A DNA stretch of 64,000 nt from JAPLST01 sp964397565. GTDB lineage: Bacteria > Auribacterota > UBA3054 > JAPLST01. The translations under genes and the position numbers were made by a program. Each line of letters starts with the position of its first letter. Positions within the stretch are counted from its first letter, which is position 1. Below the pieces are notes generated by a model. That model was given only the letters and a program-made list of their open reading frames with translations, was not told where the DNA came from and made no database searches. The DNA lies in assembly GCA_964397565.1 (NCBI GenBank), contig CAYNJC010000005.1, positions 101,563-165,562 on the forward strand. The letters run 5' to 3'. Of the stretch, positions 26,937 to 34,828 are shown in pieces.

Positions 26937-27012
26937 GCTGTGAGACGATTTCGTCCGCCCTGATGCGAGCGGATTGTACAACACCATTCAAACACTTCAC
27001 AAGGAGAACACA

Positions 27013-28245
27013 GTGAAAACACTTCTGATCACCCTGATGGCCGCTCTGGCATTGCTGCTCGGCGCGCAGCACACCTTCGCCCTGCAAAGCGTTTACATCA
27101 ACAACGCCAGCTTCGAAAGCCCTGCCGGCAACCCCGATTGGACCTACTCCCAAGTCACCGGCTGGAATAGTAACATGCCCTATGTGGGGGTGTGTGCCAG
27201 CGGTTTCGCCGACAACGGCCAGCGCCCGGACAAGACCCAAGTCGCGTTTCTCTTTACGTTTGGCGGCACCGTCAACATCCGTCAGAGCATCAGCGGGCTC
27301 GACCCCGCCAAGAAGTATTGCCTCCAGTTCTGGCATAACGCGCGCAACTACACGGATCTTTACAATACCAACATCTGCATTTTTGATGTCACTTGCGGCG
27401 GCCTAACCTTGGGCACCATCACCAACAGCGCCGTCGGCGGCGCCAATCCCTATCACTTTGCCAACTTTATCTTTACCCCGGCCAACAGCGGCGCCAACGA
27501 CCTGCGCATCCGCAACTTCCGGCTGCCGGATGTCGGCGGCAATGGCCAGCTCTCCGCGCTCTTGCTCGACGGCATCACCCTCTTCCAACTCGGCCACAGT
27601 GCCACCGTGCCCGAAATTGTCGTGAAGAATCCGAGCTTCGAGGCCAGCGGCGAACAAGGCCCGGGCGGCGGCTGGGGTTTCATTAATGTCACTGCAGGCT
27701 GGGCCCCGCTCAACGATGTCATGGCCGGCTGGACGTATTATGACGGCGGCTACAACAACGGAGCGTTCGGCACGGGCACCAACGGCAGTCCCTTCTTTGG
27801 CGGCTGGGTACCCGTACCCGAAGGCCAGAGTGCCTTCATGGACAACAAGAGTGAATTCTGGTATGGAAATTCATCCAAGCAAACCATGTTGAAGCAGACC
27901 ATCAACGGTTTGACCGCCGACGCGTGGTATTACTTGAGTTATAACTACCAGGCGCGGCCGGGCGTCAACAACATGTACAGCCCCTCGAATTTCACCGTGA
28001 AAATCGGCGGCGTTGAAGTGCAGCGCGATGCCCAAATGCCATGGGGCAACACGTTCTTTCCGACCACGGTCACCTTCAAGGCAAGCGCAACCTCAATGGA
28101 ACTTGTGTTCGGCACGTCCAACTCGGTGGATGGCTGCTCCATGTGCCTTGACGACGTGGAAATCTGGCAGGTGCCCGAGCCGCTGGCGCTCTCGGCGCTT
28201 GGCCTCGGCCTGGCGGCGTGGCTGGCTGGCCGGCGCGCGCGCTAA
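27013..28245 (+). CDS. PEP-CTERM sorted surface protein 1 (two jellyroll-like modules)
   Basis: 410 residues, starting at GTG 27013 with AAGGAG 6 nt upstream. The signal peptide is MKTLLITLMAALALLLGAQH. Two modules follow, each opening with a (N/P)ASFE or NPSFEASG phrase, reminiscent of DUF642 or similar galactose-binding-like domains. The C-terminus has VPEP, a hydrophobic stretch and RRAR, the tripartite PEP-CTERM signal recognised by an exosortase, which removes the tail and passes the protein to the outer surface or exopolysaccharide. No exosortase gene is in the window. It is the first of four tandem paralogues and sits directly behind promoter copy B. Confidence 0.85.
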   Translation: MKTLLITLMAALALLLGAQHTFALQSVYINNASFESPAGNPDWTYSQVTGWNSNMPYVGVCASGFADNGQRPDKTQVAFLFTFGGTVNIRQSISGLDPAKKYCLQFWHNARNYTDLYNTNICIFDVTCGGLTLGTITNSAVGGANPYHFANFIFTPANSGANDLRIRNFRLPDVGGNGQLSALLLDGITLFQLGHSATVPEIVVKNPSFEASGEQGPGGGWGFINVTAGWAPLNDVMAGWTYYDGGYNNGAFGTGTNGSPFFGGWVPVPEGQSAFMDNKSEFWYGNSSKQTMLKQTINGLTADAWYYLSYNYQARPGVNNMYSPSNFTVKIGGVEVQRDAQMPWGNTFFPTTVTFKASATSMELVFGTSNSVDGCSMCLDDVEIWQVPEPLALSALGLGLAAWLAGRRAR

Positions 28246-28260
28246 CCTTAACGTTCCATT

Positions 28261-28298
28261 GCTGGCGCCGCGCATGCCCGCGCGTGCGCGGCGCCAGC
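28261..28298 (+). terminator. Strong hairpin between PEP-CTERM genes 1 and 2
   Basis: A perfect 14-bp stem (GCTGGCGCCGCGCA with TGCGCGGCGCCAGC) and a 10-base loop lie 15 nt after the stop codon of gene 1. No run of T follows, so it may reduce readthrough or protect the upstream transcript rather than end it fully. Confidence 0.6.
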
Positions 28299-28332
28299 CA
28301 ACTTTGCTCACTGTTTTCACTAAAGGAATCGT

Positions 28333-29622
28333 ATGAAAACCATGACCGCACTGCTGATTGCTCTGACCCTGATCCTGGGCGCACAGCACGCTTTGGCTGC
28401 CAAAAGCGTCATCGTCAGTAACTCCAGCTTTGAAATTGGCACGTACTTTGGCGCCAGCCCTTGGAATGGCAGCGATCTCACCAACGCATTCGGCGCTGGC
28501 TGGCAGAACAATTTTGGCAGCGGCCTGCCCAATTGGATCGGCAAAGACGATGGCACTGGTCCGGCCGACAATGGCAAGCGTCCCGATAAGACCTGCGTTG
28601 TTTACTTGAGCGCGTATTCACCGAACGGTGTCACGCTGTACCATACCAATGTTCGTCAACCCCTTAAATTTGACACGACCAAGAAGTACGTCCTGCAATT
28701 CTGGCATAACGCCAGCGCGCAAAGCAAGAACCAGTCGTGTGTCTTCGATGTCACCTTGCAGGGCATCAGCGCGGCGGGCAGCCAGTCGCTCAGTGGCGGC
28801 GACTTCGGTTTCACCAACACGGCCGTCGGCGGCAGCAATCCCTACCACTTCAAGCAAATCACCTTCACGTCACTGTGGACTACTGCGTATTTGCGCTTCC
28901 GCAACTGCGCCACCACTGCGTTGAATAATGAGTCGACCTACCTCTTGCTCGATGGCATCACGGTCTTCGAGCTCGATAAGAAAGATGAAGTCATCATCAA
29001 GAATCCAAGTTTCGAGGCCAGCGGCTACCAAGGCCCGGGCGGCGGCGGCATGGGCTTCATTAACGTCACTGCAGGCTTTGCCCCGCTCAATGACATCATG
29101 GCCGGCTGGACGTATTATGACGGCGGCTACAACGCCGCTACGTTCGGCACGGCCACCAACAGCAGTCCCTTCTTTGGCGGCTGGGTACCCGTGCCCGAAG
29201 GCCTGAATGCCTTCATGGACAGCAAAAGTGAATTCTGGTATGGCAATTCCTCGAAGCAGACCATGCTGCAGCAGACCATCGAGGGCCTGACAATCAACCA
29301 AGACTATTGCTTGAGCTACCGCTATCAGGCGCGGCCGGGCTTTAACAACATCTACAGCCCCTCGAATTTCACGGTGAAAATCGGCGGCATCGAAGTGCAT
29401 CGCGACGACCTCATGCCGTGGGGAAATGAGTTCTTATCGGCGACCAATAGTTTCAAGGCGGATGCCACCTCAATGGAGTTGGTGTTTGGCACGTCCAACT
29501 CAGTGGATGGCGCCAGCATGTGCCTTGACGATGTCTCAATCTGGCCGATTCCCGAGCCGCTGGCGCTGTCGGCGCTCGGCCTCGGCCTGGCGGCGTGGCT
29601 GGCGGCGCGACGCGCGCGCTGA
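28333..29622 (+). CDS. PEP-CTERM sorted surface protein 2
   Basis: 429 residues; AAAGGA lies 7 nt before the ATG. The signal peptide resembles that of gene 1 (LILGAQHALA). The N-terminal module is divergent and carries insertions around NWIGKDDGTGPADNG. The second module is almost identical to that of gene 1 from NPSFEASG onward, including long identical DNA stretches. The C-terminal signal is IPEP, a hydrophobic stretch and ARRAR. The contrast between a variable first module and a nearly constant second module suggests diversification of a binding face with a conserved stalk or sorting part, or gene conversion of the 3' half. Confidence 0.85.
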   Translation: MKTMTALLIALTLILGAQHALAAKSVIVSNSSFEIGTYFGASPWNGSDLTNAFGAGWQNNFGSGLPNWIGKDDGTGPADNGKRPDKTCVVYLSAYSPNGVTLYHTNVRQPLKFDTTKKYVLQFWHNASAQSKNQSCVFDVTLQGISAAGSQSLSGGDFGFTNTAVGGSNPYHFKQITFTSLWTTAYLRFRNCATTALNNESTYLLLDGITVFELDKKDEVIIKNPSFEASGYQGPGGGGMGFINVTAGFAPLNDIMAGWTYYDGGYNAATFGTATNSSPFFGGWVPVPEGLNAFMDSKSEFWYGNSSKQTMLQQTIEGLTINQDYCLSYRYQARPGFNNIYSPSNFTVKIGGIEVHRDDLMPWGNEFLSATNSFKADATSMELVFGTSNSVDGASMCLDDVSIWPIPEPLALSALGLGLAAWLAARRAR

Positions 29623-29703
29623 CCAGCATGCGGGAGCGTGACCGCGAGTATGTAAAAGGCAAGGACTGTGGCCATCGTGAAACGCTGTGCACGGCGCATT
29701 GAT

Positions 29704-29778
29704 GAGTGACGATCAACGAGTGACGAAGATGGAAGTGCAAAACGTTTACCTTCTGACCTCCGTGCTCGTCACTCGTCA
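29704..29778. repeat. Inverted GAGTGACGA words between PEP-CTERM genes 2 and 3
   Basis: GAGTGACGATCAAC and GAGTGACGAAG in tandem (29704-29728) are mirrored by TCGTCACTCGTCA at 29766-29778 around a 37-bp core. It is the smallest example of the mirrored-array layout. Confidence 0.6.
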
Positions 29779-29825
29779 ATTGCTGTTTCTTCCATAGTAA
29801 CCAAATGCTGTCGGGAGTTTGTTAT

Positions 29826-31064
29826 ATGAAAAAAACGTTACTGCTGGGTAGTCTCGTGATGACCGTGATGCTGTGGGTTTTGCCGGCGCGCGCCATACAA
29901 AGCTTCTACATCGTCAACGCCAGCTTCGAGTCGCCGACGAATGTCAACGACAGCCTCGGTTTCACCAACATTATGGGCTGGACACGCAGCAATAATCGCT
30001 CCGGCCTCAATCCCACCGCCAGCGGCTGGGGCGCCTATGCCGACACGGGCAAGCGGCCCGATAAACGCCAAGTCGCCTTCCTCAACACGGAAGATGGCAC
30101 CTTGGACATCAGCCAGACCCTCACCGGTCTTGACACCTCCAAGCAGTATAATCTCCAGTTCTGGTATAATGCGCGCTACTGGACCAATGAGATAAATACC
30201 AACGTCTGTCATTTCGGCGTCTTCTTTGAAAATCAAATGCTGGCGGCCATCACCAACACGGCCCTGGATAACTGGAGTGAGTTTTATTACTTCACCAATC
30301 TGGTCTTCACGCCGGCGACCAGTGACGGTGCGCTGTATTTCCGCAATTACCAGATCGCCACCAATGTCTTCTCCACCTTGGCGCTCGACGCCGTCTGCCT
30401 GTTTCAGAACAGCCGGCCCAACAGCCTTGTCGTCATGAATCCCAGCTTTGAGGCCAGTGGCGAACAGGGGCCGGGCGGCAGCGGCCTCGGCATCATCAAC
30501 GTCACCGAGAACTGGGGCCAGCTCTGGGACTTTTTGGCCGGCTGGGACTACTGGGACGGCGGCTACAACGTCGCGGCCTTCGGGGTCGGCGTCAACGGCA
30601 ATCCGTATTTCACCAGCGCGCCCGTGCCGGAAGGCCTGAATGCCTTTTTTGACAACAAGGCGGAGCAGTACTACATCACCTCCGAGTATCAAACCAAGCT
30701 GCGCCAGACCATCCACGGCTTCGACGTGGGCGCAGTGTACGAGCTGAACTACCGTTACAATGGGCGCCCAGCCCAAGAGTGGGCGCCCGGCTTGTGGGTG
30801 CGGCCCTGCTCCAACTTCACGGTCACGATCGGCGGCACGATCGTGCAGCAGCAGGACCTGCTTGAATATGCGCCGCAATTCTTTGCGACGACGGTCACGT
30901 TCGTGGCTGATTGGCAGTACATGGAGTTGGCCTTCGGCACGTCCAATTCGCCGCAGAACAGCGCCACCATGTGCATTGACGACGTGGAGATCAGCGTGGT
31001 GCCCGAGCCGGCGCTGCTGCTGCCGCTGCTGCTGCTGCTGTGCAGTTTAAAGTTGAAAGGTTGA
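29826..31064 (+). CDS. PEP-CTERM sorted surface protein 3, with repeat-derived tail
   Basis: 412 residues from the ATG at 29826; GGGAG is about 12 nt upstream. A signal peptide (LLLGSLVMTVMLWVLPARA) is followed by two modules with NASFESP and NPSFEASGEQGPGG. It is the most divergent of the four. The C-terminus is VPEP, then LLLPLLLLL, then CSLKLKG: the arginine-rich tail of genes 1 and 2 is replaced by lysines encoded within a GTTGAAAG-type intergenic repeat, which also provides the stop. It probably still fits the PEP-CTERM pattern of motif, hydrophobic stretch and basic end, but weaker recognition is possible. Confidence 0.8.
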   Translation: MKKTLLLGSLVMTVMLWVLPARAIQSFYIVNASFESPTNVNDSLGFTNIMGWTRSNNRSGLNPTASGWGAYADTGKRPDKRQVAFLNTEDGTLDISQTLTGLDTSKQYNLQFWYNARYWTNEINTNVCHFGVFFENQMLAAITNTALDNWSEFYYFTNLVFTPATSDGALYFRNYQIATNVFSTLALDAVCLFQNSRPNSLVVMNPSFEASGEQGPGGSGLGIINVTENWGQLWDFLAGWDYWDGGYNVAAFGVGVNGNPYFTSAPVPEGLNAFFDNKAEQYYITSEYQTKLRQTIHGFDVGAVYELNYRYNGRPAQEWAPGLWVRPCSNFTVTIGGTIVQQQDLLEYAPQFFATTVTFVADWQYMELAFGTSNSPQNSATMCIDDVEISVVPEPALLLPLLLLLCSLKLKG

Positions 31065-31357
31065 AAGGTTTTATGTTTCAGCGATTACTGGCGCACCGAC
31101 TACCGATGCACCTTGCAGGTTGCAGAGCTGCTTGGAGCTGCTTGGAGTCCCGCCACCGGCGGGATTGAAAAGGTGAAACGTTGAAAGGTGGTAGGTTTGA
31201 CAGAACAAACGCGGAGCGGCCGCCGTGCCGCGATGCTGCATCTGCTGCATTCGCCGGATGGAACCGGCTCCCACATTGGAGCGCAGCATTCGCCGCGCTG
31301 GCTAACTCTGCCGCTGCACCGAAAACTGATAACCGATAACTAATCTTAGGAGCTCTC
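31043..31357. repeat. Repeat-filled gap between PEP-CTERM genes 3 and 4
   Basis: GTTTAAAG followed by GTTGAAAG units begins inside the end of gene 3. Related GTTGAAAGGT words recur near 31180. A TCCCGCC-ACC-GGCGGGA hairpin (31146-31162) and REP-like GCGGAGCGGCCGCC words follow. Heptamers ACCGAAA, ACTGATA, ACCGATA and ACTAATC (31318-31345) end just before the Shine-Dalgarno of gene 4. No gene is seen in 31065-31357. Confidence 0.65.
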
Positions 31358-32569
31358 ATGAAAACTCTGCCGATCCTTGTAGCCGCCGCTGTATCCTTGT
31401 CGCTGCCGGCCCACGCGCTGCAAAGTGTCTATGTGCCAAACGCCAGCTTCGAGTGGCCGGCCAGCAACCCGGACTGGACCTACAGCGCCATCACTGGCTG
31501 GGACAGCAATGCCTATACCGTCGGTGTCTGTGGCAGTGGCCAAGCGGATAATGGCAATCGGCCCGACAAGACCCAAGTCGCGTTCATCGACACGTTCGGC
31601 ACCGGCACGGGCGGCTACGTCCAGATCCGGTCCGCGTCGCTGGCCTTTGACACCAACCAGGAATACTGCCTGCAGCTCTGGCTGAATGCGCGTGAAAATC
31701 CGAGCGCGTATTCAACCAATTTCTGCATCTACGCCCTTTATGTTGGTCAGAATTTCTTGGGCACGTACACCAACAGCGCGGTCGGCATCGGCAATCCGTA
31801 TCACTTCCGGAGTTTTGTCTTCAAACCGCTGTTTCCGGCCGCCCGCGTTGTGATCCGCAACATCCGCTTGGATGATTCGGCGCCGGGCACCGGCACGCTC
31901 TCGTGCCTGCTCGTGGATGCGGTCTGTCTCTACCAGCGCAGTCGCCCGAATGAAGTTCTCATCCAGAATCCGAGTTTCGAGGCCAGCGGCGAGCAAGGCC
32001 CAGGCGGCGGCTGGGGCTTCATCAACGTCAATGCGGCGTGGGCGCCGATCAATGATGTCATGGCCGGCTGGACGTATTATGATGGCGGCTACAACAGTGC
32101 CACCTTTGGCACCGGCACCAACAGCAACCCGTACATCAGCCCCGCCACAGTGCCAGAAGGCCAAAGCGCCTTTTTTGACAACAAGAGCGAAGAGTGGTAT
32201 TTCAACTCGGATCATCAGACCATGCTCAAGCAAACGATTGAGGGGCTGACGGCGAGCGAGGTGTACAATCTCAGCTACTACTACAACGCGCGGCCGGGCA
32301 TGAACAACATCTATAGTCCCTCGAATTTCACCGTCAGGATTGGCGGTGTTGAGGTGCAGCGGCAGGATTTCTTGCCGTGGAGCATGCCGTTCTACTTTAC
32401 AACCGTCACGTTCGCGGCCGACTGGACCAGTATGGACTTGGTCTTCGGCACGTCCAACTCGGCGAGTGGCAGCAGCATGTTGCTGGATGACGTGGAGATC
32501 TGGCCGGTGCCCGAGCCGGTGCTGCTGCTGCCGCTGCTGCTGTTGTGCAGTTTAAAGTTAAAAGGTTGA
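31358..32569 (+). CDS. PEP-CTERM sorted surface protein 4, with repeat-derived tail
   Basis: 403 residues; TAGGAG is 7 nt before the ATG. The signal peptide ends near LSLPAHA. The first module resembles that of gene 1 (NASFEWPASNPDWTYSAITG) and the second is close to genes 1 and 2. The C-terminus is VPEP, LLLPLLLL and CSLKLKG, as in gene 3, again encoded by the repeat. Genes 1 and 4 therefore share their N-terminal type while genes 3 and 4 share their tail, a mosaic that suggests recombination among the tandem copies. The gene is followed by about 450 bp of repeats. Confidence 0.85.
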   Translation: MKTLPILVAAAVSLSLPAHALQSVYVPNASFEWPASNPDWTYSAITGWDSNAYTVGVCGSGQADNGNRPDKTQVAFIDTFGTGTGGYVQIRSASLAFDTNQEYCLQLWLNARENPSAYSTNFCIYALYVGQNFLGTYTNSAVGIGNPYHFRSFVFKPLFPAARVVIRNIRLDDSAPGTGTLSCLLVDAVCLYQRSRPNEVLIQNPSFEASGEQGPGGGWGFINVNAAWAPINDVMAGWTYYDGGYNSATFGTGTNSNPYISPATVPEGQSAFFDNKSEEWYFNSDHQTMLKQTIEGLTASEVYNLSYYYNARPGMNNIYSPSNFTVRIGGVEVQRQDFLPWSMPFYFTTVTFAADWTSMDLVFGTSNSASGSSMLLDDVEIWPVPEPVLLLPLLLLCSLKLKG

Positions 32570-32702
32570 AAGGTGTTAGGTTCGGCAGAACAAACGTAGA
32601 GCGGCCGCCGCGCCGCGCCGCAGCAATCTTTGCCACGAAGACACGAACGGCTGATGCTGGATACTGGATGCTGGACTGAAAACTGCAAACTGAAAACCGA
32701 AA
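32548..32702. repeat. GTTGAAAG-type repeat, REP-like words and heptamer array
   Basis: The block starts within the end of PEP-CTERM gene 4 with AGTTTAAAGTTAAAAGGTTG and shares the phrase CAGAACAAACG with 31205. It ends in seven contiguous heptamers at 32654-32702 (ATGCTGG, ATACTGG, ATGCTGG, ACTGAAA, ACTGCAA, ACTGAAA, ACCGAAA). The rest of the gap to 33019 holds a partial CCCCCTTT element at 32751 and the large hairpin at 32861. Confidence 0.7.
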
Positions 32703-32860
32703 ACCTCTGCAATGGGAGCGGCCGCCGTGTCGCAGATCTGTTTCTGTTGTCCCCCTTTGCAAAACGGGGTTGGGGGATTTCTTGCCGCTGCTCTTCACCG
32801 CTACTGGCGCATGCGCGTCAATTTAAGCGGCTGGATACCTTGTCTGCGACAGGCGCAGTA

Positions 32861-32936
32861 CGTAGACGCGGCGGCTCGCCGCGTTTTCCGATTGCCAACC
32901 GCAGCGCAAAGAAAGCGGCGAGCCACCGCGTCTACG
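32861..32936. repeat. 22-bp inverted repeat with 32-bp loop
   Basis: Arms at 32861-32882 and 32915-32936 are complementary with a single mismatch (outer end CGTAGACGCGG with CCGCGTCTACG). It lies between the convergent PEP-CTERM gene 4 and the G3E GTPase gene. It could be a bidirectional terminator or a MITE remnant; no target duplication is clear. Confidence 0.65.
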
Positions 32937-33019
32937 ACAAAGGCAACTAACATTGCCGCGCAGTCGCCGTTGGCGGGATTCAAAACAGCCTTAGACCTAA
33001 AACCTTTTAACCTTTAAAC

Positions 33020-33943
33020 TTAAAACTCGCCGCCGCTGCACAGGCGTTGCAGCGCGGCTTGCAGCACCGTGCGCTGCAGGCCCGGGCCAACAAATGCCAA
33101 GGTCGTCGCGGCTGGCAAGGTCGGCAGGTCGGCGCACGGCCGCAGGTCGAGCGTGGCCAGCGTGCCATCCACCCAGATATCACCGTCGGGCGTGCGCAGC
33201 CGGCCCTTGACGCGCCAGATGCCGTGCTGGTGCGCGCGCCACCACTGAGCGAAGGCATCACGCGGAATCGTCCAGGCTTCCGCGAAGGTGACCGCGGCGA
33301 TCGGCTGCGGCGGGTGACCACCGAACGGGCGCAGGTCAAGGCGCGGCAGCTGAAAGGTGGGCAGAGCGTCAAGCGCGACGTGGGCATGCGTTGCGCGCAG
33401 CATGGGCGCGTGCGCATTAAGCGTGCGCACCGTGCGCTCGACCGTCGCCAGCATGGCCTCGTCGGCGGTGTCAATTTTGTTGAGGACGATGACATCGGCG
33501 CGCACGACTTGTTGCTGCGCCGCGCGCAACGTGTGCAGCACTTTCAGGATGGTGTGCGGATCAACCATGCATACATTTGTACGCAAGTATACCGTGGCGC
33601 GCACGGGTGGCGCGCTCAGCATCTTGAAGACTTCCTCGACATCGGCGACGCCGGTGGCCTCAACCCAGATCTCATCGGGGTTGATCTCGCGCACAATGCG
33701 TTCGAGCAAGGCAATAAAATCGGTGCGCAGACAAATGCAGAAAATGCTGCCGCGGCTGAGCTCCCACTTGTGATAATCGCCGTCGGGCAGTTGCACGGCA
33801 TCCAAGCCGATATCCGCAAATTCATTGATGATGACGGCCAGTGTGCCGTGCGCTAGCGCGGCGGCGCGCTGCTCGAGCAGGTGGCGCAGAAATGTCGTTT
33901 TGCCCGCACCAAGAAAACCGGTGATGAGCGTGAGCGGGATCAT
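33020..33943 (-). CDS. G3E-family (CobW/COG0523) GTPase
   Basis: 307 residues. Walker A GFLGAGKTT at 9-17, a Walker B-like region ending in EATG (WVEATGVADVEEVF) and the guanine motif NKID are intact. The COG0523 metal-binding motif CxCC is C69-I70-C71-L72, with the last Cys replaced. The C-terminal domain is present (AVTFAEAWTIPRDAF). COG0523 proteins act as metallochaperones or cofactor-insertion GTPases for zinc, cobalt or nitrile hydratase. The client cannot be told here; no metal transporter or Zur-type site is nearby. The 3' end falls in a TTTAAGTTTAAAGG repeat. It is 28 nt downstream of the dgkA-type gene on the same strand. Confidence 0.85.
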   Translation of the reverse strand: MIPLTLITGFLGAGKTTFLRHLLEQRAAALAHGTLAVIINEFADIGLDAVQLPDGDYHKWELSRGSIFCICLRTDFIALLERIVREINPDEIWVEATGVADVEEVFKMLSAPPVRATVYLRTNVCMVDPHTILKVLHTLRAAQQQVVRADVIVLNKIDTADEAMLATVERTVRTLNAHAPMLRATHAHVALDALPTFQLPRLDLRPFGGHPPQPIAAVTFAEAWTIPRDAFAQWWRAHQHGIWRVKGRLRTPDGDIWVDGTLATLDLRPCADLPTLPAATTLAFVGPGLQRTVLQAALQRLCSGGEF

Positions 33944-33971
33944 GCCGCCTTTGATCCTTGACCTTTGACCT

Positions 33972-34334
33972 TCAGCAAAAAAGCACCAGGCACCAGACTA
34001 GGATCGCCAGCAGGACAGAACAAAACACGGCGGCCGAGCCGCAGTCTTTAGCGATGCCGGAGAGCACGTGATGGTCGGGACCGATGCGGTCGACAGTGGC
34101 TTCAATCGAACAGTTCAGCAGCTCGATGACCAGGACATGCGCCCAACTGCCGATCAGCACGGCGCGTGCAACGCCGGTGTGCCCCAGCCAGCAGCCCAGC
34201 GGAATGGCAACAATTACCAACACGCCCAGTTCTGCTTGAAAGGCCTTTTCGCGCCAAGCCACGCGCAGTCCCGTGAGCGAGAACCGCGTGGCCGCGATGA
34301 TGTGCCGCCAATGGTTAACGAAAAAATCACGCAC
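33972..34334 (-). CDS. dgkA: Diacylglycerol kinase, DgkA-type
   Basis: 120 residues, starting at GTG 34334, 5 nt after the stop of the inhibitor gene and without a clear Shine-Dalgarno, so probably translationally coupled. It has three membrane helices. The family motifs are seen: EKAFQAELGVL, IELLNCSIEATVDRIG and AKDCGSAAV, the last two holding the catalytic Glu and nucleotide-binding residues. The enzyme phosphorylates diacylglycerol, or undecaprenol in some bacteria, to recycle lipids in the inner membrane. Length matches the family. Confidence 0.92.
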   Translation of the reverse strand: MRDFFVNHWRHIIAATRFSLTGLRVAWREKAFQAELGVLVIVAIPLGCWLGHTGVARAVLIGSWAHVLVIELLNCSIEATVDRIGPDHHVLSGIAKDCGSAAVFCSVLLAILVWCLVLFC

Positions 34335-34339
34335 GCGCG

Positions 34340-34753
34340 TCAGGGCGTGATGGCAATCATGCGCCGCACCACCTGCGCCGGCGTGTTGGTTTCGAAGGGC
34401 CGGCGGTAGACCAGCACGACCGTGGCGGTGCCCGGTGCGATGGCCTTGAAGCGCGCCGTCATTTTTACTGGCGCGCCGTACAGCCCTTGCTGTTCGGTGT
34501 CGGACTGATAGTCGAACATGCCGAGTTGTTGGAGCCGGGTGGTGTCGAGTTCGGTCAGTTCCCAGACATAGCCAGTGGTGGGATTGGCGTCGAGGGTGAT
34601 CTGCACCTCATCGCCGACCTTGACGGGTGTGGCGGACGCAGTATTCGTCTCGCTGACATCGTGTACCGCGCTGCAGGCCGCGAGCAGCACGATGGCGACA
34701 AGCAATCCGGCGGCGTGCCGGTGTGTGCGATATAACAAGTTCATTGTTCGCAT
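34340..34753 (-). CDS. Chagasin-type (I42) cysteine-protease inhibitor, lipoprotein
   Basis: 137 residues from the ATG at 34753 with AAAGGAA 5 nt upstream. The signal peptide ends in LLAAC, a lipobox with C27 as the lipidated residue. The mature part carries NPTTGYVWE, the L2 loop of chagasin-family inhibitors, and YRRPFE in the C-terminal loop that contacts the protease. These proteins inhibit papain-like cysteine peptidases in the periplasm or at the surface. A good promoter lies just upstream. The target is unknown. Confidence 0.85.
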   Translation of the reverse strand: MRTMNLLYRTHRHAAGLLVAIVLLAACSAVHDVSETNTASATPVKVGDEVQITLDANPTTGYVWELTELDTTRLQQLGMFDYQSDTEQQGLYGAPVKMTARFKAIAPGTATVVLVYRRPFETNTPAQVVRRMIAITP

Positions 34754-34779
34754 GGCCGTTCCTTTGCATGAGATGCAAC

Positions 34780-34808
34780 AGTATAGCACAGCGGTGACAA
34801 ATGCACAA
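34780..34808 (-). promoter_or_regulatory. Sigma-70-type promoter of the inhibitor-dgkA genes
   Basis: On the minus strand TTGTGC (34808-34803), 17 bp, then TATACT (34785-34780). The start of transcription would be about 20 nt before the ATG at 34753. Confidence 0.7.
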
Positions 34809-34828
34809 CCGGCTACAGTCAGCTACAG

